64,000 bases of DNA from Tachypleus tridentatus. Lineage: Eukaryota; Arthropoda; Merostomata; Xiphosura; Limulidae. The DNA is taken from NCBI RefSeq assembly GCF_004210375.1, contig NC_134834.1, positions 97,840,170 through 97,904,169 of the forward strand, read 5' to 3'. Both the position numbers and the translations under genes were made by a program. Position 1 is the stretch's first letter, and each line of letters begins with the position of its first letter. Positions 38,720 to 50,600 of the stretch are shown in pieces. The notes below the pieces were generated by a model. The model was given only the letters and a program-made list of their open reading frames with translations, was not told where the DNA came from and did not search any database.

Positions 38720-41700
38720 TTCTACTTTCTTTACACCTATGTTTCGGTTTTCAATGACACTTAGATTTCTGGTTTCTTTACACCTATGTTTCGGTTTTCA
38801 ATGACATTTAGATTTCTGGTTTCTTCACACCTATGTTTCGGTTTTCAGTGACACTTAGATTTCTGGTTTCTTTACACCTATGTTTCGGTTTTCAATGACT
38901 GTTAGATTTCTAGTTTCTTTACACCTATGTTTTCTGGTTTTTTTACACCTATGATCCAGCTTTCAATGACACTTAGATTTCTTGTTATTTTACACCTATG
39001 ATTCAGCTTTCAATGACACTTCGATTTCTGGTTTCTTTACACCTATGATTCAGCTTTCAATGACACTTAGATATTTGGTTTCTCTACACCTAGGATTGAG
39101 CTTTCAATGACACTTAGATATTTGGTTTCTCTACACCTAGGATTGAGCTTTCAATGACACTTAGATTTCTGGTTTCTTTACACCTATGATTCAGCTTTCA
39201 ATGACACTTAGATTTCTGGTTTCTTTACACCTATGTTTCGGTTTTCAATGACATTTAGATTTCTGGTTTCTTTACATCTATGTTTCGGTTTTCAATGACA
39301 TTTAGATTTCTGGTTTCTTTACATCTATGTTTCGGTTTTCAATGACATTTAGATTTCTGGTTTCTTTACACCTATGTTTTCTGGTTTTTTTACACCTATG
39401 ATCCAACTTTCAATGACACTTAGATTTCTTGTTTCTTTACACCTATGATTCAGCTTTCAATGACACTTAGATTTCTGGTTTCTTTACACCTATGATTCAG
39501 CTTTCAATGACACTTAGATTTCTGGTTTCTCTACACCTATGATTCAGATTTCAATGACACTTAGATTTCTGGTTTCTTTCCACCTTATGATTCAGCTTTC
39601 AATGACACTTAGATTTCTGGTGTTTTACACCTATGATTTAGCTTTCAATGACATTTAGATTTCTGGTTTCTTTACACCTATGTTTCGGTTTTCAATGACA
39701 TTTAGATTTCTGGTTTCTTGACACCTATGTTTCGGTTTTCAATGACACTTAGATTTCTACTTTCTTTACACCTATGTTTGGGTTTTCAATGACACTTAGA
39801 ATTCTGGTTTCTTTACACCTATGTTTCGGTTTTCAATGACTATTAGATTTCTAGTTTCTTTACACCTATGTTTCGGTTTTCAATGACATTTAGATTTCTG
39901 TTTTCTTTACACCTATGTTTTCTGGTTTTTTTACACCTATGATCCAGCTTTCAATGACACTTTGATTTCTTGTTTCTTTACACCTATGATTCAGCTTTCA
40001 ATGACACTTAGATTTCTGGTGTTTTTACACCTATGATTCAGCTTTCAATGACACTTAGATTTCTGGTTTCTTTACACCTATGTTTCGGTTTTCAATGACA
40101 TTTAGATTTCTGGTTTCTTTACACCTATGTTTCGGTTTTCAATGACACTTAGATTTCTACTTTCTTTACACCTATGTTTCGGTTTTCAATGACACTTAGA
40201 TTTCTGGTTTCTTTACACCTATGTTTCGGTTTTCAATGACATTTAGATTTCTGGTTTCTTCACACCTATGTTTCGGTTTTCAGTGACACTTAGATTTCTG
40301 GTTTCTTTATTCCTATGTTTCGGTTTACAATGACTATTAGATTTCTAGTTTCTTTACACCTATGTTTTCTGGTTTTTTTACACCTATGATCCAGCTTTCA
40401 ATGACACTTAGATTTCTTGTTATTTTACACCTATGATTCAGCTTTCAATGACACTTAGATTTCTGGTTTATTTACACCTATGATTCAGCTTTCGAAGACA
40501 CTTCGATTTCTGGTTTCTTTACACCTATGATTCAGCTTTCAATGACACTTAGATATTTGGTTTCTCTACACCTAGGATTGAGCTTTCAATGACACTTAGA
40601 TATTTGGTTTCTCTACACCTAGGATTGAGCTTTCAATGACACTTAGATTTCTGGTTTATTTACACCTATGATTCAGCTTTCAATGACACTTCGATTTCTG
40701 GTTTCTTTACACCTTTGATTCAGCTTTCAATGACACTTAGATTTCTGGTTTCTTTACACCTATGTTTCGGTTTTCAATGACATTTAGATTTCTGGTTTCT
40801 TTACATCTATGTTTCGGTTTTCAATGACATTTAGATTTCTGGTTTCTTTACATCTATGTTTCGGTTTTCAATGACATTTAGATTTCTGGTTTCTTTACAC
40901 CTATGTTTTCTGGTTTTTTTACACCTGTGATCCAACTTTCAATGACACTTAGATTTCTTGTTTCTTTACACCTATGATTCAGCTTTCAATGACACTTAGA
41001 TTTCTGGTTTCTATTACACCTGAATCAGTTTTCAATGACACTTAGATTTCTGGTTTCTTTACACCTATGATTCAGATTTCAATGTCACTTTCATTTCTGG
41101 TTGCTATTACACTTATAATTCAGCTTTCAATGACACTTAGATTTCTGGTTTCTATTACACCTGAATCAGTTTTCAATGACACTTAGATTTCTGGTTTCTT
41201 TACACCTATGATTCAGATTTCAATGTCACTTTCATTTCTGGTTGCTATTACACTTATAATTCAGCTTTCAATGACACTTAGATTTCTGGTTTCTTTGAAC
41301 CTATGATTCAGCTTTCAATGACACTTAGATTTCTGGTTTCTTTACTCCTATGTTTCGGTTTTCAATGACTATTAGATTTCTAGTTTCTTTACACCTATGT
41401 TTTCTGGTTTTTTTACACCTATGATCCAGCTTTCAATGACACTTAGATTTCTTGTTATTTTACACCTATGATTCAGCTTTCAATGACACTTAGATTTCTG
41501 GTTTATTTACACCTATGATTCAGCTTTCAATGACACTTCGATTTCTGGTTTCTTTACACCTATGATTCAGCTTTCAATGACACTTAGATTTCTGGTTTCT
41601 TTACACCTATGTTTCGGTTTTCAATGACATTTAGATTTCTGGTTTCTTTACATCTATGTTTCGGTTTTCAATGACATTTAGATTTCTGGTTTCTTTACAT

Positions 41701-42340
41701 CTATGTTTCGGTTTTCAATGACATTTAGATTTCTGGTTTCTTTACACCTATGTTTTCTGGTTTTTTTACACCTATGATCCAACTTTCAATGACACTTAGA
41801 TTTCTTGTTTCTTTACACCTATGATTCAGCTTTCAATGACACTTAGATTTCTGGTTTCTATTACACCTGAATCAGTTTTCAATGACACTTAGATTTCTGG
41901 TTTCTTTACACCTATGATTCAGATTTCAATGTCACTTTCATTTCTGGTTGCTATTACACTTATAATTCAGCTTTCAATGACACTTAGATTTCTGGTTTCT
42001 TTGTACCTATGATTCAGCTTTCAATGACACTTAGATTTCTGGTTTCTTTACACCTATGTTTCGGTTTTCAATGACTTTTAGATTTCTAGTTTCTTGACAC
42101 CTATGTTTCGGTTTTGAATGACATTTGTATTTCTGGTTTCTTTACACCTATGTTTCGGTTGTCAATGACATTTAGATTTCTGGTTTCTTTACACCTATGT
42201 TTCGGTTTTCAATGACACTTAGATTTCTACTTTCTTTACACCTATGTTTTCTGGTTTTTTTACACCTATGATCCAGCTTTCAATGACACTTAGATTTCTT
42301 GTTATTTTACACCTATGATTCAGCTTTCAATGACACTTAG
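38720..42340. repeat. Higher-order segment B2 of the 47-bp satellite
   Basis: This is the second copy of B1 at an offset of 7902 bp. Its right part overlaps another duplication: from about 41760 to 43860 it follows the order found at 35700-37740, so the array is built of overlapping, nested copying events. Confidence 0.85.
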
Positions 42341-45300
42341 ATTTCTGGTTTCTCTACACCTATGATTCAACTTCCAATGACAGTTAGATCTGGTTTCTTT
42401 CCACTTATGATTCAGCTTTCAATGACACTTAGATTTCTGGTTTCTATTACACTTATGTTTCGGTTTTCAATGACACTTAGATTTCTAGTTTCTTTACACC
42501 TATGTTTCGGTTTTCAATGACATTTAGATTTCTGGTTTCTTTACATCTATGTTTCGGTTTTCATTGACATTTAGATTTCTGGTTTCTTTACATCTATGTT
42601 TCGGTTTTCAATGACATTTAGATTTCTGGTTTCTTTACACTTACGTTTTCTGGTTTTTTTACACCTATGATCCAGCTTTCAATGACACTTAGATTTCTTG
42701 TTTCTTTACACCTATGATTCAGCTTTCAATGACACTTAGATTTCTGGTTTCTCTACACCTATGATTCAGATTCCAATGACACTTAGATTTCTGGTTTCTT
42801 TCCACTTATGATTCAGCTTTCAATGACACTTAGATTTCTGGTGTTTTTACACCTATGATTCAGCTTTCAATGACACTTAGATTTCTGGTTTCTTTACACC
42901 TATGTTTCGGTTTTCAATGACATTTAGATTTCTGGTTTCTTTACACCTATGTTTCGGTTTTCAATGACACTTAGATTTCTACTTTCTTTACACCTATGTT
43001 TCGGTTTTCAATGACACTTAGATTTCTGGTTTCTTTACACCTATGTTTCGGTTTTCAATGACATTTAGATTTCTGGTTTCTTCACACCTATGTTTCGGTT
43101 TTCAGTGACACTTAGATTTCTGGTTTCTTTACACCAATGTTTCGGTTTTCAATGACTATTAGATTTCTAGTTTCTTTACACCTATGTTTTCTGGTTTTTT
43201 TACACCTATGATCCAGCTTTCAATGACACTTAGATTTCTTGTTATTTTACACCTATGATTCAGCTTTCAATGACACTTAGATTTCTGGTTTATTTACACC
43301 TATGATTCAGCTTTCAATGACACTTCGATTTCTGGTTTCTTTACACCTATGATTCAGCTTTCAATGACACTTAGATATTTGGTTTCTCTACACCTAGGAT
43401 TGAGCTTTCAATGACAGTTAGATATTTGGTTTCTCTACACCTAGGATTGAGCTTTGAATGACACTTAGATTTCTGGTTTCTTTACACCTATGATTCAGCT
43501 TTCAATGACACTTAGATTTCTGGTTTCTTTACACCTATGTTTCGGTTTTCAATGACATTTAGATTTCTGGTTTCTTTACATCTATGTTTCGGTTTTCAAT
43601 GACATTTAGATTTCTGGTTTCTTTACATCTATGTTTCGGTTTTCAATGACATTTAGATTTCTTGTTTCTTTACCCTATGATTCAGCTTTCAATGACACTT
43701 AGATTTCTGGTTTCTTTACACCTATGGTTCAGCTTTCAATGACACTTAGATTTCTGGTTTCTCTACACCTATGATTCAGATTCCAATGACACTTAGATTT
43801 CTGGTTTCTTTCCACTTATGATTCAGCTTTCAATGACACTTAGATTTCTGGTGTTTTTACACCTATGATTTAGCTTTCAATGACATTTAGATTTCTGGTT
43901 TCTTTACACCTATGTTTCGGTTTTCAATGACATTTAGATTTCTGGTTTCTTGACACCTATGTTTCGGTTTTCAATGACACTTAGATTTCTACTTTCTTTA
44001 CACCTATGTTTGGGTTTTCAATGACACTTAGAATTCTGGTTTCTTTACACCTATGTTTCGGTTTTCAATGACATTTAGATTTCTGGTTTCTTCACACCTA
44101 TGTTTCGGTTTTCAGTGACATTTAGATTTCTGGTTTCTTTACACCTATGTTTCGGTTTTCAATGACTATTAGATTTCTAGTTTCTTTACACCTATGTTTC
44201 GGTTTTGAATGACACTTAGATTTCTTGTTTCTTTACACCTATGATTCAGCTTTCAATGACACTTAGATTTCTGGTTTATTTACACCTATGATTCAGCTTT
44301 CAATGACACTTAGATTTCTGGTTTATTTACACCTGTTATTCAGCTTTCAATGACACTTCGATTTCTGGTTTCTTTACACCTATGATTCAGCTTTCAATGA
44401 CAATTAGATATTTGGTTTCTCTACACCTAGGATTGAGCTTTCAATGACATTTACATTTCTGGTTTCTTTACACCTATGTTTCAGCTTTCAATGACATTTA
44501 GATTTCTGGTTTCTTTACATCTATGTTTCGGTTTTCAATGACATTTAGATTTCTGGTTTCTTTACACCTATGTTTTCTGGTTTTTTTATACCTATGATCC
44601 AGCTTTCAATGACACTTAGATTTCTTGTTTCTTTACACCTATGATTCAGCTTTCAATGACACTTAGATTTCTGGTTTCTTTACACCTATGATTCAGCTTT
44701 CAATGACACTTAGATTTCTGGTTTCTCTACACCTATGATTCAGATTCCAATGACACTTAGTTTTCTGGTTTCTTTCCACTTATGATTCAGCTTTCAATGA
44801 CACTTAGATTTCTGGTTGTTTTACACCTATCATTCGGTTTTCAATGACACTTAGATTTCTACTTTCTTTACACCTATGTTTCGGTTTTCAATGACACTTA
44901 GATTTCTGGTTTCTTTACACCTATGTTTCGGTTTTCAATGATATTTAGATTTCTGGTTTCTTCACACCTATGTTTCGGTTTTCAGTGACACTTAGATTTC
45001 TGGTTTCTTTACACCTATGTTTCGGTTTTCAATGACTATTAGATTTCTAGTTTCTTTACACCTATGTTTCGGTTTTGAATGACACTTAGATTTCTGGTTT
45101 CTTTACACCTATGTTTCGGTTTTCAGTGACACTTAGATTTCTGGTTTCTTTACACCTATGTTTCGGTTTTCAATGACTATTAGATTTCTAGTTTCTTTAC
45201 ACCTATGTTTCGGTTTTGAATGACACTTAGATTTCTGGTTTATTGACACCTATGTTTCGGTTTTGAATGACATTTGTATTTCTGGTTTCTTTACACCTAT

Positions 45301-46419
45301 GTTTCGGTTGTCAATGACATTTAGATTTCTGGTTTCTTTACATCTATGTTTCGGTTTTCAATGACATTTAGATTTCTGGTTTCTTTACACCTATGTTTTC
45401 TGGTTTTTTTACACCTATGATCCAGCTTTCAATGAAACTTAGATTTCTTGTTTCTTTACACCTATGATTCAGCTTTCAATGACACTTAGATTTCTGGTTT
45501 CTTTACACCTATGATTCAGCTTTCAATGACACTTAGATTTCTGGTTTCTCTACACCTATGATTCAGATTCCAATGACACTTAGTTTTCTGGTTTCTTTCC
45601 ACTTATGATTCAGCTTTCAATGACACTTAGATTTCTGGTGTTTTTACACCTATGATTCGGTTTTAAATGACACTTAGATTTCTACTTTCTTTACACCTAT
45701 GTTTCGGTTTTCAATGATATTTAGATTTCTGGTTTCTTCACACCTATGTTTCGGTTTTCAGTGACACTTAGATTTCTGGTTTCTTTACACCTATGTTTCG
45801 GTTTTCAATGACTATTAGATTTCTAGTTTCTTTACACCTATGTTTCGGTTTTGAATGACACTTAGATTTCTGGTTTCTTTACACCTATGTTTCAGTTGTC
45901 AATGACATTTAGATTTCTGGTTTCTTTACACCTATGTTTTCTGGTTTTTTTACACCTATGATCCAGCTTTCAATGACACTTAGATTTCTTGTTTCTTTAC
46001 ACCTATGATTCAGCTTTCAATGACACTTAGATTTCTGGTTTATTTACACCTATGATTCAGCTTTCAATGACACTTCGATTTCTGGTTTCTTTACACCTAT
46101 GATTCAGCTTTCAATGACACTTAGATATTTGGTTTCTCTACACCTAGGATTGAGCTTTCAATGACACTTAGATATTTGGTTTCTCTACACCTAGGATTGA
46201 GCTTTCAATGACACTTAGATTTCTGGTTTCTTTCCACTTATGATTCAGCTTTCAATGACACTTAGATTTCTGGTTTCTTTACACCTATGTTTCGGTTTTC
46301 AATGACATTTAGATTTCTGGTTTCTTTACAACTATGTTTTGGTTTTCAATGACATTTAGATTTCTGGTTTCTTTACACTTATGATTCAGCTTTCAATGTC
46401 ATTTAGATTCCTACTTTAA

Positions 46420-46574
46420 GGTAGTTCTTTATTCCTGTTTTAAGTTACAGTTATTTTTGTGCTTCCTCTATTGGTCCTTGATTTCAACTATATTGTATTT
46501 TGTTTTCAAGTTTTCGTCACAAGTCAAACTAAGTTTATTTTTCATTAACTCTTATAACTAAGTATGTTTGTCTG
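46420..46574. other. Spacer between the 47-bp and 46-bp arrays
   Basis: About 150 bp of unique T-rich sequence with no recognised motif. Confidence 0.5.
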
Positions 46575-47345
46575 TGAAAAGTAGCGTCCAAACTTACAGC
46601 TACACTCACAACATTTACAATGAAAAGTAGCGTCCAAACTGACAGCTACCCTCACAACATTTACAATCAAAAGTAGCGTCCAAACTGACAGCTACACTTA
46701 CAACATTGACAATCAAAAGTAGCGTCCAAACTGACAGCCACAATCACAACATCGACAATTAAAAGTAGTGTCCAAACTGAGAGCTACACTCGCAACATTG
46801 ACAATCAAAAGTAGCGTCCAAACTAACAGCTACACTCGCAACATTGACAATCAAAAGTAGCGTCCAAACTAACAGCTACACTCACAACATTGACAATCAA
46901 AAGTAGCGTCCAAACTGACAGCCACAATCACAACATTGACAATCAAAATTAACGTCCAAACTAACAGCCACAATCACAACATCGACAATTAAAAGTAGTG
47001 TCCAAACTGAGGACCTACACTCGCAGCATTGACAATCAAAGTGGCGTCCAAACTAACAGCTACACTCGCAACATTGACAATCAAAGTAGCGTCCAAACTA
47101 ACAGCTACACTCACAACATTGACAATCAAAGTGGCGTCCAAACTGAGGAGCTACACTCGCAACATTGACAATCAAAGTAGCGTCCAAACTAACAGCTACA
47201 CTCACAACATCGACAATTAAAGTAGTGTCCAAACTGAGAGCTACACTCGCAACATTGACAATCAAAGTAGCGTCCAAACTAACAGCTACACTCACTACAT
47301 TGACAATCAATAGTAGCGTCCAAACTAACAGCAATATTCACAGCA
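46575..47345. repeat. 46/45-bp minisatellite array, about 17 units
   Basis: The unit contains AGTAGCGTCCAAACTGACAG then CTACACTCACAACATTGACA. Anchors step by 46 bp from 46581 to 47041, then mostly by 45 bp (47086, 47131, 47177, 47222, 47267, 47313) after loss of one A in the AATCAAAAGT junction. The 45-bp units are in frame with themselves and open on both strands, which explains the small open frames at 47029-47422. I do not regard these as genes. Confidence 0.95.
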
Positions 47346-47640
47346 TTGACACTTTTTTTACTCCAAATATTCACTCATTATGTACTCAAGCCGATTTTGT
47401 TTTTCAACTCTTGGTGTTATGAACTCTTGGTTCACCTAAAAGTGGGTTATTTTTATTTTTTGTCATTCGGATCAGACATGGATGATTTAGAGCAACAAAA
47501 CCACAAGGAAAAAGAATATCTAAGTACACAAGTATTCGTTAGGCCAAGCAAACTAGATTATCAGTTCTTAACTAAAGTTTCCAAGAAGAGAAAAAAAAAA
47601 AGGAAAAAATCGATCAAAATTGTTTTGATATTTGTTGAGT
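47346..47640. other. Unique spacer between two arrays
   Basis: It holds a 98-codon plus-strand open frame (47346-47642) with a Lys/Arg-rich end created by a purine run at 47584-47610. No domain is recognisable and I do not call it coding. Confidence 0.5.
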
Positions 47641-50600
47641 GAACATTAGGTTCCAACAGAGCACATCCAGTGAACATAAGGTTCCAGCAGAGCACATCCA
47701 GTGAACATAAGGTTCCAGCAGAGCACATCCAGTGAACATAAGGTTCCAGCAGAGCACATCCAGTGAACATTAGGTTCCAACAGAGTACATCCAGTGAACA
47801 TAAGGTTCCAGCATAGCACATCCATTGAACATAAGGTTCCAGCAGAGCACATCCAGTGAACATAAGGTTCCAGCAGAGCAGATCCAGTGATCATAAGGTT
47901 CCAGCAGAGTACATCCAGTGAACATAAGGTTCCAGCAGAACACATCCAGTGAACATAAGGTTCCAGCAGAGCTCATCCAGTGAACATAAGGTTCAAGCAG
48001 AGAACATCCAGTGAACATGAGGTTCCAGCAGAGCACATCCAGTGAACGTAAGGTTCCAACAGAGCACATCCAGTGAACATAAGGTTCCAGCAGAGTTCAT
48101 CCAGTGAACATAAGGTTCCAGCAGAGCACATGCAATGAACATAAGGTTCCAACAGAGCACATCCAGTGAACATAAGGTTCCAGCAGAGCAGATCCAGTGA
48201 ACATAAGGTTTTAGTAGAACAGATCCAGTGAACATAAGGTTCCAGCAGAACAGATCCAGTGGACATAAGGTTCCAGCGGAGCTCATCCAGTGAACATAAG
48301 GTTCCAGCAGAGCACATCCAGTGAACATAAGGTTCCAGCAGAGCACATCCAGTGAACATAAGGTTCCAGCAGAGCACATCTAATGAACATAAGGTTCCAA
48401 CAGAGCACATCCAGTGAACGTAAGGTTCCAGCAGAGCAGATCCAGTGAACATAAAGTTCCAGCAGAGCTCATCCAGTGAACATAAGGTTCCAGCAGAGCA
48501 CATCCAGTGAACATAAGGTTCCAGCAGAGTACATCGAGTGAACATAAGGTTCCAGCAGAGCAGATCCAGTGAACATAAGGTTCCAGCAGAGTACATCCAG
48601 TGAACATAAGGTTCCAGCAGAACTCATCCAGTGAATATAAGGTTCCAGCAGAGCACATCCAGTGAACATTAGGTTCCAACAGAGCACATCCAGTGAACAT
48701 AAGGTTCCAGCAGAGCTCATCCAGTGAACATAAGGTTCAAGCAGAGAACATCCAGTGAACATAAGGTTCCAGCAGAGCACATCCAGTGAACATTAGGTTC
48801 CAACAGAGTACATCCAGTGAACATAAGATTCCAGCATAGCACATCCATTGAACATAAGGTTCCAGCAGAGCACATCCAGTGAATATAAGGTTCCAGCAGA
48901 GCAGATCCAGTGATCATAAGGTTCCAGCAGAGTACATCCAGTGAACATAAGGTTCCAGCAGAGCACATCCAGTGAACATAAGGTTCCAGCAGAGCTCATC
49001 CAGTGAACATAAGGTTCTACCAGAGAACATCCAGTGAACATGAGGTTCCAGCAGAGCACATCCAGTGAACGTAAGGTTCCAACAGAGCACATCCAGTGAA
49101 CATAAGGTTCCAGCAGAGTTCATCCAGTGAACATAAGGTTCCAGCAGATCACATGCAATGAACATAAGGTTCCAACAGAGCACATCCAGTGAACATAAGG
49201 TTCCAGCAGAAGAGATCCAGTGGACATAAGGTTCCAGCGGAGCTCATCCAGTGAACATAAGGTTCCAGCAGAGCACATCCAGTGAACATAAGGTTCCAGC
49301 AGAGCACATCCAGTGAACATAAGGTTCCAGCAGAGCACATCTAATGAACATAAGGTTCCAACAGAGCACATCCAGTGAACGTAAGGTTCCAGCAGAGCAG
49401 ATCCAGTGAACATAAAGTTCCAGCAGAGCTCATCCAGTGAACATAAAGTTCCAGGAGAGCTCATCCAGTGAACATAAGGTTCCAGCGGAGCTCATCCAGT
49501 GAACGTAAGGTTCCAGCAGAGCTCATCCAGTGAACATAAGGTTCCAGCAGAGCACATCCAGTGAACATAAGGTTCTAGCAGAGCTCATCCAGTGAACATA
49601 AGGTTCCAGCAGAGCAGATCCAGTGAACATAAGTTTCCAACAGAGCACATCCAGTGAACATAAGGTTCCAGCAGAGCAGATCCAGTGAACATAAGGTTTT
49701 AGTAGAACAGATCCAGTGAACATAAGGTTCCAGCAGAGCAGATCCAGTGAACATAAGGTTCCAGCAGAGCTCATCCAGTGAACATAAGGTTCCAGCAGAG
49801 CACATCCAGTGAACATGAGGTTCCAGCAGAGTAGATCCAGTGAACATAAGGTTCCAGCAGAGCACATCCAGTGGACATAAGGTTCCAGCGGAGCTCATCC
49901 AGTGAACATAAGGTTCCAGCAGAGCACATCCAGTGAACATAAGGTTCCAGCAGAGCACATCCAGTGAACATAAGGTTCCAGCAGAGCACATCTAATGAAC
50001 ATAAGGTTCCAACAGAGCACATCCAGTGAACGTAAGGTTCCAGCAGAGCACATCCAGTGAACATAAGGTTCCAGCAGAGCAGATCCAGTGATCATAAGGT
50101 TCCAGCAGAGTACATCCAGTGAACATAAGGTTCCAGCAGAGCACATCCAGTGAACATAAGGTTCCAGCAGAGCTCATCCAGTGAACATAAGGTTCAAGCA
50201 GAGAACATCCAGTGAACATGAGGTTCCAGCAGAGCACATCCAGTGAACATAAGGTTCCAACAGAGCACATCCAGTGAACATAAGGTTCCAGCAGAGTTCA
50301 TCCAGTGAACATAAGGTTCCAGCAGAGCACATGCAATGAACATAAGGTTCCAACAGAGCACATCCAGTGAACATAAGGTTCCAGCAGAGCAGATCCAGTG
50401 AACATAAGGTTTTAGTAGAACAGATCCAGTGAACATAAGGTTCCAGCAGAACAGATCCAGTGGACATAAGGTTCCAGCGGAGCTCATCCAGTGAACATAA
50501 GGTTCCAGCAGAGCACATCCAGTGAACATAAGGTTCCAGCAGAGCACATCTAATGAACATAAGGTTCCAACAGAGCACATCCAGTGAACGTAAGGTTCCA

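Larger units (their letters stand above)
13475..46415. repeat. 33-kb satellite array, 47-bp unit, about 700 copies, with higher-order structure
   Basis: The basic unit reads TTTCTGGTTTCTTTACACCT then ATGATTCAGCTTTCAATGAC then ACTTAGA (47 bp). Two main subtypes differ in the middle: ATGATTCAGC with ACACTT, and ATGTTTCGGT with ACATT. Minor classes serve as markers: a TATTACACC form one base longer; a doublet with ATATTTGGTTTCTCTACACC and CTAGGATTGAGC; a shortened unit with GTTTTCTGGTTTTTTTACAC and GATCCAG or GATCCAA; a GGTGTTTTTAC form; and a TGTCACTTTCATTTCTGGTT form. Marker order repeats over hundreds to thousands of bases. Stops occur in every frame, so it is non-coding. The unit does not look like a known telomere or centromere motif to me. 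Confidence 0.98.
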
